Below, in pieces: positions 6,995 to 14,956 of a DNA stretch of 16,439 nucleotides. This DNA comes from Candidatus Iainarchaeum sp. GTDB taxonomy: Archaea; Iainarchaeota; Iainarchaeia; Iainarchaeales; Iainarchaeaceae. The position numbers were made by a program, and so were the translations under genes. The stretch is from assembly GCA_013331625.1 (NCBI GenBank), contig DUGC01000018.1, positions 1 to 16,439 on the forward strand. The letters run 5' to 3'. The first letter of the stretch is position 1, and every line of letters begins with the position of its first letter. The notes beneath the pieces were generated by a model that saw only the letters and a program-made list of their open reading frames with translations, did not search any database and had not been told where the DNA came from.

Positions 6995-8149
6995 TTATCC
7001 TGATGACGGAGCCGGAGTCCGCGCCTCTTTTTCCCCCAGCAACAGGATCCTCAGTTCCTCGCTTAAATTGCCGGTTTTCAGGGCATCTCCCCAGAGTTTT
7101 TCCCCCAGCACGGTCAGCTCTATTTTCAGCGTACCTGTGCCCTTAACGGTTCCTTTGCCTCTTGATTGCAGTGGTATGGCAAGGGTTTTTACAAGCCCTG
7201 CATCCTGCAGCTTTTTTATATTCAAAAAAACGGCTTGGTCGAGGTATATTGCGTTTGGATTTCCCGCCCTCCTGCCCAAAGGTTTATGTGCAGTTTCCTT
7301 ATATAGCTGCGTCATCGGGCTGCTTCCCCCACTATTGAGCAGTTTGTCTAGGATTTCCATCGGGACATTCCTGAAATGCAGCCCTTGGGCATTTATCATC
7401 TTATAAGGAGAAAGTGAAGGCCTGAATGCATTATGGCACCATACGGAAACAGGTGCGCCAAAGCCGGGTAGCACTACCATGGGAAGCTTTTTTACAAATC
7501 CTGCCGTTTCCAATAATTGCATTGCCCCGTTTATTGTTGGATGGTTTTTTCTGAAATCAATCCCCAGTGCGGAAGAAATGCCACTGCTTGCCAGCGGAAT
7601 CTGCCGCCTATGCAATAAATCAACAATCGATGAGGGAAGGTTTTTACGTCCTATCCGCATTTTTATTGCGTTATACGCCTGCTTTGGGGTGCCATCCCAG
7701 CTGACCCGATCAGGATGCTGGGCCCATAGAGTATTCATTGCCGTTGCGGACTCCCACAGCTCTCGTGAATCAATCCCATAAGTCAGGGAAATTCTGCCCA
7801 ATAACTGATATACTGTGGGCTTTCTGCCCCCGGACTTCTCACTCAATTTGAGTGAATGCTGCAAAACACGCTGAACGGATAGCAACCGCAAAAGCTTGGG
7901 ACTGGCAACCCGCTTTTGCCTTTGCATCTCCCTGCCTATCTGCATTTCCACCTGTTGCAGCAGCCTTGCCTCTTTATGCGTGACAGGCACGCTTGCTGCC
8001 TGCTGAAGCCTAATGCCGCGCCCGAACCTTGCGGACCTGCCAATGGCCTTATCCGCAAGTGCAGCCATCCTTATTGTGTGCCTTTGCTCGACAACTTCTG
8101 CTGGCGCAGGCCTGTAAATAAAAGCGGGCTTTCCGGAACTTGCTGCCAT
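6995..8149 (-). CDS. Unrecognised protein with winged-helix-like segments
   Basis: A 384-residue protein from ATG 8149. The N-terminal third is basic and helical, rich in Ala, Arg and Gln (GRGIRLQQAASVPVTHKEAR), with no signal peptide or membrane helix. The middle and C-terminal parts contain segments built like winged helix-turn-helix units: HPTINGAMQLLETAGFVKKL, and AVFLNIKKLQDAGLVKTLAI with a later LKIELTVLGEKLW strand such as often ends a wing. A DNA-binding role is therefore plausible but not proven. A TATA-like ACATATTTTA on the minus strand (about 8171-8180) is centred about 27 bases before the ATG, which fits a leaderless gene transcribed separately from the PolD operon upstream. The sequence after the stop looks coding, so the C-terminus may be shortened. 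The Ala/Gln/Arg-rich N-terminus resembles in style the decayed gene at 3730-4951, but I cannot show homology. Confidence 0.75.
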   Translation of the reverse strand: MAASSGKPAFIYRPAPAEVVEQRHTIRMAALADKAIGRSARFGRGIRLQQAASVPVTHKEARLLQQVEMQIGREMQRQKRVASPKLLRLLSVQRVLQHSLKLSEKSGGRKPTVYQLLGRISLTYGIDSRELWESATAMNTLWAQHPDRVSWDGTPKQAYNAIKMRIGRKNLPSSIVDLLHRRQIPLASSGISSALGIDFRKNHPTINGAMQLLETAGFVKKLPMVVLPGFGAPVSVWCHNAFRPSLSPYKMINAQGLHFRNVPMEILDKLLNSGGSSPMTQLYKETAHKPLGRRAGNPNAIYLDQAVFLNIKKLQDAGLVKTLAIPLQSRGKGTVKGTGTLKIELTVLGEKLWGDALKTGNLSEELRILLLGEKEARTPAPSSG

Positions 8150-8195
8150 GCCAAAAATATATCTTCGCCCCTAAAATATGTTTCGGTGTGTGTCT

Positions 8196-8210
8196 GGGCA
8201 ATTGTTGCCC
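8196..8210. terminator. Hairpin after the DP2 gene
   Basis: GGGCAA-TTG-TTGCCC is a perfect 6-bp stem with a 3-base loop, starting 11 bases beyond the DP2 stop on the minus strand. It lacks a following T-run, so it may be an mRNA 3'-end structure rather than a classical terminator. Confidence 0.35.
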
Positions 8211-8221
8211 TGAACAGGCCT

Positions 8222-11200
8222 TCACACATACTCAAACAGGCTTTTCTGCTTCTCCTTCCCGCTTGTGAAAACCGATTCAATTTCCTTTTCAATCAGGTCA
8301 ATGCGCTGGCTGAGGTAGCTGCTCAGGTGGTGCTCTGCTATGAGGCGCTTTGCGATCTTGAGGTATTTTTTCACCGACCCTTCCGCAATTGTCAAAATGA
8401 GCGTTTCCTCCCCGCACTTTGTGCACCTGCCCGTGAGCGGCACGCGCCGGAACTTCTCATTGCACTTGCTGCACCTTATGACCTGCCGCGAAAACGAGCG
8501 GGCATTCCCTATAATATCTGGCAAAAAGTGCGAAACAAGGACGCGCTCTAGGGCATCCTTGTGCTCAACTGCGCGTATTTTGCCCTGCACGAGTGCCTGC
8601 GCCCTTATCTTTTCCTCCATGGACTTGAATGTGACATAGCTTGAGGCCTTGGGCCCTTCATCAAACAGGCTCGTGTGGTGAGTGAAGCCAAAGCCGCGGT
8701 ACTGGTCTGCCTTGCCGATCTTTTTCTTGATTATCGCAATTCCCTCAACTTCCGGGTCTGCAAGCTGCAGGCTCTTTTCATAAAGCTCCAGAGGGTACTC
8801 GCTGCACGTTTCAACCTCATAGACCTCATCATCAATTTCCTGCGGGTTGATATTTACGGTGAAGACGAGCGGGGCGTCCATCCTCCCTCCGCGCGAGGAT
8901 GGGAGGTAGTGCCTTGAAAAATTTAGCAGCGCGTCCATTAGCAGCATGATCGAATCCTGGTCGCCGTCGCAGTTCCTCCTTTTTGCAAGGTGGAAATAGG
9001 GGTGCGCAAAGTTCACGCGCGCCTTGCTGTACCCGATGATCCTTCCCACGACCGCTGCGGATGTGTGCGGCGCAAGGCCCAGAAAAAGCTCGCCTATAAG
9101 GTCGTCTTTTGAGCGGTGGTTATAGATTTTGGGCAGGCCGTAAAAGCGCTCGAGCTCCTCATCGACAAACTGCGAGACACGCAAAAAAAAATCCCCTGCC
9201 CCATCATTTACAACCATGTCCTGCACAAAAAGCTCGCATATCTGCTCGGGATCCACAAGTTCTCGCCCCTCATAATCAGTTGTATACCCAAGCTCGCGGG
9301 CCTTTTCGACACTTAAGCTGATTTCAGAGGGCTTGAAATGGGTGAGGGGCGCATTCAGTAACTCATAGCGTATCGTGGCGTCGCGGAATATGTGGAGATC
9401 GTGCCTTGCGCGCAAAATGCCTTTTGCAAGCGGCTCGGGCAGCTTTTCCGAATTGATCAGGCCCTTGACCCCTTTCACAAGCTGGGGCGCATTCACGTGC
9501 AGGTCTTTTGATGCATCCTGCAAAAGCTTGCGCAAATCAACTTTCCTTTTGCTATAGCTCTCCGTCTCGCCTCCGCATCCGCCGCATTTTTCAGCTTTTG
9601 AGAACTTGCCGCACTTCCTGCATTTTCTTGCAAATTCGTTGGGCAGCCCGCTTGCAAATGAATATGGCTGCTCTTCAATCTGCTTTGTCTGGGGGTTTAT
9701 GAAATATGCAATGTCGGTCTCCACAAAGCCTGCAATTTCCGCCGCCTTGTTGATCGAGCGGATATTCCCCCCCGCAGTTCCGATCGGGAAGAGCACCATG
9801 GGGTCGCCGACCATCTTGCGCGGCTTTGCGGCCTCAGGCCTTCCCATCCTGCACCCGATGAATGTGCCGGCCTTATCCTTTATTTTGATGCCTGAAACCT
9901 GCGAGAGCATTTCAAATACATCCTTTGATGGATCTGGCGTTATCTCGCTCGCGCCGCCAAATGTCTTGAAAAATGAGTATGCAAATTCCCGCGCGATTGA
10001 AATCCTGCCGCTCTCAATCCTGTGCGGCACGCCGCACTTTTCCAAAACAGCCTTTATGTTCCCGCTTTCTTCAATCAAAAGCCCCTCAATCTCGCTTCCT
10101 GAAAACCGGGTCTGGCAGCTGCGCACGGCCCTGACCAGAGTTATGCATTCATCGCCCGACAATGCCTTGTAATAATGCAGGTATTTTGGATGCAACGGGA
10201 CCCCGGTTGCCATTGAGAGCTCTATTGCAGTGTTCTGGTCGACAAGCTCAGGGCGCGAAGAGATCGCGTGAATGTCAAACTGCCCTGCAGCGTCATTTCC
10301 CGCGCATGCCTTCTGAAGCTCAAGCTTCCACCACTCCTCACAGTACCCTGCAGGCATCAATGGGTGGGCGGTTTTGCGAAAATCCCCCAGTGTAATCAGC
10401 ACATCACCCAAAAAAAGTATTTCCTTTACCTCGTGCCTGAGAGCTTTTGCATCCTTTGCACAGCCTACCCTGCGGACCTCCCCGCTCAAAAGCTTCACGA
10501 TGGGCCCTTCAATCGTGTCCACAGGGAACATCTCGGCGCTTTTTCCCGGCCGCTCTATTTTTGTCTGCGTGCCCACTGCAAGGAAATCATCGAGCATATA
10601 CATGGTTGCAGGGTGCAGCCCTTTTGCCATTACGCAAGTATTCCTCGCCCTGCCATAGCGCAGCCGCAGGCCCCCGAAATATGAGGGGTAGGAAAAAATC
10701 GGCCTTCCTGCAGCAATCCTTGAAAGGTATGTGTAATTGGGCTTCACTTCCTTGTCCTTTCCGCTCGACCCCTTGCCGATTTTTATGATGTCTTCAAGCC
10801 AGTTCCAGTTGAGGCCAAGCATCTTTGCAAGGGTCATGATCTTCATGGCCTTCAGGCCGACGCCTTCGGAAATGACAAGGCACATCCCGCCGCGCACCCT
10901 GTTTGTGGGGATGCGCTCAAGGTCTTTGTGGTTTACCACTTCGCGCTCCTCCGTAGGCTCGCCATTGACGCACACGGGGCAGCCCTTTATGATCTTGCGC
11001 ACCTCATCATCCTTGAGCTTGTACTGGCGCGTTATTATCTCATCATACAGATTTATTTCCTCGACATAGCGCTCAATCTCATCATCAGTTGGCTTGTATC
11101 GGTCAAGGCCCATAAGCTGCCGTGCATAATCCCCCAAAATGAGGGGGAACACTGTTGCAGTGCCGCCTGCAGCCCTTATCGGCCCTGCAAAATAAATGTC

Positions 11201-11635
11201 GACATATCTGCTCCCGTCAGGGTTTTTGCTGATCATGACCTTTGGCACGCCGTCAAGAGGCGCCACAACAACCCCTTCAGTGACGAGCACAAGGCAGGTC
11301 TTCACCGCCTGCTCAAGCCGCTTTTCGGCATCCTCAATGTTGCCAAGGCTTCCTTCAATAATGTCACGGAAAAGGCGGAAGATGGCCCTGTTCCGATCCC
11401 CTTTGTACTCTTCATAGAGCTTTCTGTACCACTGTGCAACGCCTATCGGGCCTATGATGTTTTCAGTCCTGTCAGCAAGGTCAAGTGTGGGCGGGCATTC
11501 AACATCAGTGCTGATGTCCTTGCCTTTTGCCTTGGCCCGCTTTGCGGCATTGTAAAACAGGTCGACTTTTTTCCCAAGCGCTGCAAAATATTTTGCGGTA
11601 GCAGGGTCGGTTTTTGGCCCCGAGACGCCGCTCAT
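8222..11635 (-). CDS. polC: PolD DNA polymerase large subunit (DP2)
   Basis: A 1137-residue protein, the catalytic subunit of archaeal replicative DNA polymerase D. The active-site loop of its double-psi beta-barrel is NCDGDQD (residues 888-894), giving the aspartates D890 and D892. Other visible parts are the N-terminal segment YFAGPIRAAGGTA and zinc-binding cysteine sets at 219-222 (CPVC), 672-675 with 684-687 (CRKC, CGGC), and 1055-1058 with 1071-1074 (CSKC, CTKC). The C-terminus QKSLFEYV fits a PCNA-interacting peptide (Q, L at +3, Y at +6). Many archaeal DP2 genes carry an intein at the NCDGD site; this one is uninterrupted. The ATG overlaps the DP1 stop by 4 bases, so translation is probably coupled. 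Length is normal for inteinless DP2. Confidence 0.98.
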   Translation of the reverse strand: MSGVSGPKTDPATAKYFAALGKKVDLFYNAAKRAKAKGKDISTDVECPPTLDLADRTENIIGPIGVAQWYRKLYEEYKGDRNRAIFRLFRDIIEGSLGNIEDAEKRLEQAVKTCLVLVTEGVVVAPLDGVPKVMISKNPDGSRYVDIYFAGPIRAAGGTATVFPLILGDYARQLMGLDRYKPTDDEIERYVEEINLYDEIITRQYKLKDDEVRKIIKGCPVCVNGEPTEEREVVNHKDLERIPTNRVRGGMCLVISEGVGLKAMKIMTLAKMLGLNWNWLEDIIKIGKGSSGKDKEVKPNYTYLSRIAAGRPIFSYPSYFGGLRLRYGRARNTCVMAKGLHPATMYMLDDFLAVGTQTKIERPGKSAEMFPVDTIEGPIVKLLSGEVRRVGCAKDAKALRHEVKEILFLGDVLITLGDFRKTAHPLMPAGYCEEWWKLELQKACAGNDAAGQFDIHAISSRPELVDQNTAIELSMATGVPLHPKYLHYYKALSGDECITLVRAVRSCQTRFSGSEIEGLLIEESGNIKAVLEKCGVPHRIESGRISIAREFAYSFFKTFGGASEITPDPSKDVFEMLSQVSGIKIKDKAGTFIGCRMGRPEAAKPRKMVGDPMVLFPIGTAGGNIRSINKAAEIAGFVETDIAYFINPQTKQIEEQPYSFASGLPNEFARKCRKCGKFSKAEKCGGCGGETESYSKRKVDLRKLLQDASKDLHVNAPQLVKGVKGLINSEKLPEPLAKGILRARHDLHIFRDATIRYELLNAPLTHFKPSEISLSVEKARELGYTTDYEGRELVDPEQICELFVQDMVVNDGAGDFFLRVSQFVDEELERFYGLPKIYNHRSKDDLIGELFLGLAPHTSAAVVGRIIGYSKARVNFAHPYFHLAKRRNCDGDQDSIMLLMDALLNFSRHYLPSSRGGRMDAPLVFTVNINPQEIDDEVYEVETCSEYPLELYEKSLQLADPEVEGIAIIKKKIGKADQYRGFGFTHHTSLFDEGPKASSYVTFKSMEEKIRAQALVQGKIRAVEHKDALERVLVSHFLPDIIGNARSFSRQVIRCSKCNEKFRRVPLTGRCTKCGEETLILTIAEGSVKKYLKIAKRLIAEHHLSSYLSQRIDLIEKEIESVFTSGKEKQKSLFEYV

Positions 11636-13140
11636 GCATGTTCCCCCATAAAATTATTTTCAGTGATCTTCCTTGACTTGAGGTTGATGTCGAGTGCAAT
11701 TCCGGGTGTCGGTATATGCCCTTCCTTGATTTGGTATTCCGTGCGTTCCTGCCAGCAGCCGGCATTTGCAAGCAGGCACCCGCGGTACTGGCCATAGCCT
11801 TTCATGTGAAGGTCGCCTCCAAAGTACATGTCCGGCTCCTCGCGTATCACCATATAATCCACGGATTCGGGAACATATGGCTGCGTGAGGCCAAATCCGG
11901 TTGACAAATCGCGCCTCCTCAAAAGCTCGGCCATGGGCCTGTGCGGCTCCTTGTAATCAAGGTGCCTCGTTGCTGCGATCATGTCATGGAAAGAAGCCCC
12001 GTGGTATATGAGGCATTTGAGCCCTTCAAGCTCGATCCAGCCGGGGGAGCCGACAAGGTGTATGTTGCCATAATCCTGCAATTCCTTAAGGTACTCGCGC
12101 GGGATCGCAGGCTGCGGGTCTGCCCTGCGCACCGCATCATGCTGGCCGGGAATCATGAAAACCTCAATGTGCTCAGGGATCAGCTTCAAAAGCCCTGCAA
12201 GCTTTTCGTACTGCGCGAAAATATCCTTTATTTCAAGCTCATCGAACTGGTCGGGGTAAATCCCGATGCCATCTACATTGTCCCCTGCAATGACCATGTA
12301 CTTGATCTTGCCCACGCGCTCGGCTTCGCTTGGCGATGGCACATTTCCATTTAGCCACGAGATGAACTTCATGAACTCCTTTTCCATAAAAAGCCTGCTC
12401 CCCGCATGGATATCGGAGATGAGGCATACGCTCAGGTCGCGCCCGGCCTCTTTCGGGGAACGCTGCGTCATGTCTGGCCAGAGGAATGACTTTGCAATTA
12501 TCACCTCATCGGAAAACTTCTTCCCCCTCACCCCGATGACATCATCGAGCAGAATCCTGCCGGCTTCGCGGTTTGCGGCAACATCCTCTTTTGAGATTAT
12601 GAGGATGCACCTGCCTTCCGGGCTGTCAAGCTCGATAGTGAGGTTGCCATTCTTGCTCACCCACTTCCTCATCACCATCCCGATGGCATCGACATCGGCA
12701 TACTTTTGTACCGACTTGAGCTTGTCAAGCGGCTTTGGGTTAAAGCCGGCGCGGTGCGAGAGCAGCGAGGAGAGGAAAGCGTACTTGTCGCGGAAATAAC
12801 CCAGAAAATCCCCGAGGTGGCCGTGAGCAGAGCTCTTTCCCGTGACTTCAAACTGGCTCAGGACCTTGCAGTGCGGGACAGAGTCCTTTGCAAGGCCGGT
12901 GAAAGTGGCTCTTTTTACAACCACCTCCTCCTTTACCGACCCGAGCTTTGATGAGCGCTTCAGGAGCCTCTCTTTTACAATCTGGCCGCAAACCATGGGC
13001 TCGCTTATGCTTTCAAGGATGTCCTTCCAGTGCTCCTCGCCTTCAAGCAGGTCTATTGACTGGAGGTCTATGAGCTGCTCACGCTCTGAGCAGAACTGCG
13101 CGATCTCCGATCTTTTGGAGTCCTTGCCGTTCAGGGTCAA
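11632..13140 (-). CDS. polB: PolD DNA polymerase small subunit (DP1), 3'-5' exonuclease
   Basis: A 502-residue protein. The C-terminal half is a calcineurin-like (Mre11-type) phosphoesterase domain that proofreads for PolD. Metal-binding motifs run in order: SDIHAGS (242-248), AGDNVDGI (285-292), PGQHD (331-335), YHG (379-381) and GGDLHMKG (441-448). The third motif has Gln where the wider family often has Asn (GNHD). A middle OB-fold region (about 145-220) fits the DP1 architecture and contacts DP2; the N-terminal part is variable. The start is TTG at 13140, just after the UPF0147 stop, with AAGGGA at a suitable distance upstream. No ATG lies nearby in frame. The stop overlaps the DP2 ATG in an ATGA. 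The gene is the middle member of the UPF0147-DP1-DP2 operon. Confidence 0.96.
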   Translation of the reverse strand: MTLNGKDSKRSEIAQFCSEREQLIDLQSIDLLEGEEHWKDILESISEPMVCGQIVKERLLKRSSKLGSVKEEVVVKRATFTGLAKDSVPHCKVLSQFEVTGKSSAHGHLGDFLGYFRDKYAFLSSLLSHRAGFNPKPLDKLKSVQKYADVDAIGMVMRKWVSKNGNLTIELDSPEGRCILIISKEDVAANREAGRILLDDVIGVRGKKFSDEVIIAKSFLWPDMTQRSPKEAGRDLSVCLISDIHAGSRLFMEKEFMKFISWLNGNVPSPSEAERVGKIKYMVIAGDNVDGIGIYPDQFDELEIKDIFAQYEKLAGLLKLIPEHIEVFMIPGQHDAVRRADPQPAIPREYLKELQDYGNIHLVGSPGWIELEGLKCLIYHGASFHDMIAATRHLDYKEPHRPMAELLRRRDLSTGFGLTQPYVPESVDYMVIREEPDMYFGGDLHMKGYGQYRGCLLANAGCWQERTEYQIKEGHIPTPGIALDINLKSRKITENNFMGEHA

Positions 13141-13144
13141 TTTG

Positions 13145-13426
13145 TCATCCCTTGTATTTTTCCCTGATTGACTCCAGCTCGGAAATGATTGTCCAGATCT
13201 CTGTGCGTGTGTGCGCGGGCATGTTGATGTCGTTGCTTATGTCTTCCATGAGGTAGATTGCATTGGATATATTGACATTGAGCTGCGCGCTGTCGCCCGT
13301 GATCTTGTTGCGCGCATCCTCAGTGGCCTTCCTTATGTTGCGCGGGACAGTGGTATCATCCATGATGCTGTCCATGAGCTCAACAGTGTACTCAATGAGT
13401 TCGGAGAGTTCCTTGTCCGCCTTCAT
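13145..13426 (-). CDS. UPF0147 family protein
   Basis: A 93-residue protein from ATG 13426. A TTG at 13453 would add 9 residues (MRHCIGGGR), but GGGGGCGGAAG directly before the ATG looks like the ribosome site, and family members begin near this point. The all-helical sequence has the UPF0147 pattern: DDTTVPRNIRKATEDARNKI, then NISNAIYLMEDISNDINMPA and IWTIISELESI. Family knowledge: UPF0147 is a small archaeal family of unknown function. It is the first gene of the PolD operon, with 4 bases between its stop and the DP1 start. Its position suggests a link with replication or simply shared expression. There is no membrane segment or catalytic motif. Confidence 0.9.
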   Translation of the reverse strand: MKADKELSELIEYTVELMDSIMDDTTVPRNIRKATEDARNKITGDSAQLNVNISNAIYLMEDISNDINMPAHTRTEIWTIISELESIREKYKG

Positions 13427-13527
13427 TCTTCCGCCCCCGATGCAATGCCGCAAAAAACAGTTATCTGCATATTATTCACATTCCCGCTGATAGTTCAACC
13501 AGCTTGCTATAATAAAGCTGCAAGGGC

Positions 13528-13537
13528 TATATAAAAG
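13528..13537 (-). promoter_or_regulatory. TATA box of the UPF0147-PolD operon
   Basis: On the minus strand this reads CTTTTATATA, a strong archaeal TATA box. Transcription would start near 13505, giving a leader of roughly 80 bases before the UPF0147 ATG. The leader starts close to a small hairpin (CAGCTT/AAGCTG, about 13500-13520). A long leader contrasts with the leaderless genes elsewhere in the window and leaves room for regulation at the RNA level. Confidence 0.6.
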
Positions 13538-13805
13538 CTACTCCGCAAAGGCATGAAGATTTTTATGGGTTTGCGCCTTCCCGTCGCATTATATCCTCAG
13601 CAGCTATATATCCGGGGGCAGCAGGCGCCCCTGCTGATTTGTGGGCCCATAGCGGCATACTTTATGCCATGTATTGGCATTTTCAATATTTAAGCCGCTA
13701 TATCCTTATTATGCCCGCAAGAATCTTGGGCTTAGTATTTTGCCCAAGTGGGGATTTAGCTAAAATCCCTGTTTGCCAAACTATTGCCCTTTTGGGGTTT
13801 TGAAA
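13538..13805. other. Gene-free region with a chain of hairpins before the methyltransferase
   Basis: With the operon leader, this is part of about 380 bases without a gene. I see no tRNA or convincing frame. It contains four perfect inverted repeats: CAGCAGG/CCTGCTG (13619-13625 and 13630-13636, 4-base loop), GGCATA/TATGCC (13654-13659 and 13663-13668, 3-base loop), CTTGGGC/GCCCAAG (13725-13731 and 13742-13748) and GGGATTT/AAATCCC (13751-13757 and 13763-13769, 5-base loop). A wider TAGCGGC/GCCGCTA pair (13650-13656 and 13694-13700) encloses the second hairpin. The last two stand directly before the methyltransferase start. They may form a structured 5' leader, a small RNA or a protein-binding site. 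Confidence 0.45.
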
Positions 13806-14378
13806 ATGGATAGCTGGGATGAAATTTACCGGAAAGTGCCGCTTGATGAGATCGCATGGCACTCGGAAAAGCCGCCGCGCCCGCTTGTCGATGCGGTCAG
13901 GGAACTTAAGGGCGGCAAGGCGCTAGACCTGTGCTGCGGCGCAGGCACCAACTCCATTTTCCTTGCAAAGAAAGGCTTTGATGTCACGGGCATAGACATC
14001 TCCCCTGCGGCAATCGGCATTGCGAAAAGGAGGGCAGGGGATGAGGGCGTTAAGGTGGATTTCCTTGTGGGAAATGTGCTGGAGTTCCGGCCGGACAGGG
14101 TGTTTGATTTCGTGTTCGACCGCGGATGCTTCCACCACATGTCAAGGGAAAAAAGGCCGCAGTTTGCCTCAAACCTTGCAGCGATGCTGGCAAAGGGGGG
14201 CAGGTTCCAATTGATGGCATTTAGCGCGCGGAACAGGTTTGAAAAGTCCCTCACAAAAGACGAAATAAGGGGTGTGTTCTCGCCATACTTTGAAGTGGGT
14301 GAAATCGGAGAGGAATTGCACACAGAACCGGGGGGCAGCAAGGTGTACCTGTATGCCGCGCTGATGGCGCGCAGATAG
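13806..14378 (+). CDS. Class I SAM-dependent methyltransferase
   Basis: A 190-residue protein from ATG 13806, preceded by GGGG about ten bases upstream; a TTG at 13773 in the same frame is less likely. The Rossmann-fold motif I is LDLCCGAGTN (residues 40-49), followed by the acidic ribose-binding residue in VTGIDIS (D64) and the motif DFVFDRGCFHHM (about 100-111). Length and the N-terminal WHSEKPP element resemble small UbiE/TehB/TPMT-like methyltransferases that modify small molecules or metalloids. The substrate cannot be read from the sequence. It is a soluble single-domain enzyme with a complete SAM site. It appears monocistronic, with hairpins upstream and an inverted-repeat segment downstream. 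Its codon use matches the chromosomal genes. Confidence 0.9.
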   Translation: MDSWDEIYRKVPLDEIAWHSEKPPRPLVDAVRELKGGKALDLCCGAGTNSIFLAKKGFDVTGIDISPAAIGIAKRRAGDEGVKVDFLVGNVLEFRPDRVFDFVFDRGCFHHMSREKRPQFASNLAAMLAKGGRFQLMAFSARNRFEKSLTKDEIRGVFSPYFEVGEIGEELHTEPGGSKVYLYAALMARR

Positions 14379-14390
14379 CCTGCATGTTCG

Positions 14391-14490
14391 CGGCAGCCGA
14401 TAAATTGCATTTTCAAATGCGGGCATGAATAAAATTGTTTCTGTGGCAGATGGACAAATATTTCAAAGTAGTATTTGAATATGGCTGCCG
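14391..14490. repeat. 100-bp segment bounded by 8-bp inverted repeats with internal hairpins
   Basis: CGGCAGCC (14391-14398) is the exact reverse complement of GGCTGCCG (14483-14490). Inside lie GCATTT-TC-AAATGC (14407-14420) and TTCAAA/TTTGAA (14462-14467 and 14474-14479). The segment begins 12 bases after the methyltransferase stop and is followed by TGGTTTTTA, so the outer stem plus T-run could end transcription. A small non-autonomous element is an alternative, but no target duplication is obvious. The only frame inside is 17 codons. Confidence 0.4.
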
Positions 14491-14506
14491 TGGTTTTTAC
14501 CGTTCT

Positions 14507-14791
14507 TTACTTTTGGGTCCTTTTAAGAGCAGCTTGAAGTTTATTTTGAAAAAATCTTGAGTTAAGCGAAACCGAATCAAAACGCCCTGCAATTCTTTGC
14601 AGTAGTATGATTTGTTCGTTAGGTAATGATGCAAGTTTTTGGTGTTGTAATAAAGATATAAACTCTTGCCTAGGCCCAAACTCTGTCAGGTGGCCTCCAA
14701 CTTTCTTGGTTTGGCGACTTCTTCGTCTTTGCACCTCTATTGCCAATTCTGATATTTTCTTTGCAAGGGGTGTTTGCGGCCTACGTTTCAT
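14507..14791 (-). CDS. Small basic protein of unknown function
   Basis: A 94-residue protein from ATG 14791, very basic at the N-terminus (MKRRPQTPLAKKISELAIEV, then QRRRSRQTKK) and mostly helical after that. It has no membrane segment or cysteine pairs, and I do not recognise a family. A TATA-like CAAATAAATA on the minus strand (about 14815-14824) is centred roughly 28 bases before the ATG, so the gene is probably leaderless. It is divergent from the recombinase gene beside it, and both are relatively A+T-rich. They may belong to one acquired element. A basic helical protein next to an integrase could be a DNA-binding accessory factor, but that is a guess. Convergent to the methyltransferase. 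Confidence 0.6.
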   Translation of the reverse strand: MKRRPQTPLAKKISELAIEVQRRRSRQTKKVGGHLTEFGPRQEFISLLQHQKLASLPNEQIILLQRIAGRFDSVSLNSRFFQNKLQAALKRTQK

Positions 14792-14814
14792 ATAACAAAA
14801 AGATATCCTAAGTG

Positions 14815-14824
14815 CTATTTATTT
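14815..14824 (-). promoter_or_regulatory. TATA-like box for the 94-residue gene
   Basis: On the minus strand this is CAAATAAATA, about 28 bases upstream of the ATG at 14791, the spacing expected for a leaderless gene. Confidence 0.45.
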
Positions 14825-14925
14825 GGATGAGTTTGTGAAATTTTTTGTAAAATTAGTTTTTGCCATCCGGCACAGACACTGAGAATAAATAGGTAACCAT
14901 ACAATGGCAACTTATTGTGTCCCCA

Positions 14926-14934
14926 GTTTATATT
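14926..14934 (+). promoter_or_regulatory. TATA-like box for the recombinase gene
   Basis: GTTTATATT is centred about 27 bases before the ATG at 14957. It lies inside the alternative extension that would start upstream at 14915, which argues for the ATG at 14957 as the true start. Confidence 0.5.
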
Positions 14935-14956
14935 CGGGGTCAGCCAGAATTCTAGT

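Noticed and set aside
6924..7406. Plus-strand open frame of 160 codons
   Set aside because: It is antisense to the 384-residue minus-strand gene, has no promoter-like sequence and has a Ser/Phe-rich composition typical of a shadow.
10928..11797. Plus-strand open frame of 289 codons opposite the PolD genes
   Set aside because: It lies entirely over DP2 and DP1 coding sequence on the other strand, both of which are certain genes with intact catalytic motifs.
13480..13520. Possible tRNA T-loop (GTTCAACC)
   Set aside because: The flanking bases cannot form the T-arm or acceptor stem, so there is no tRNA here.
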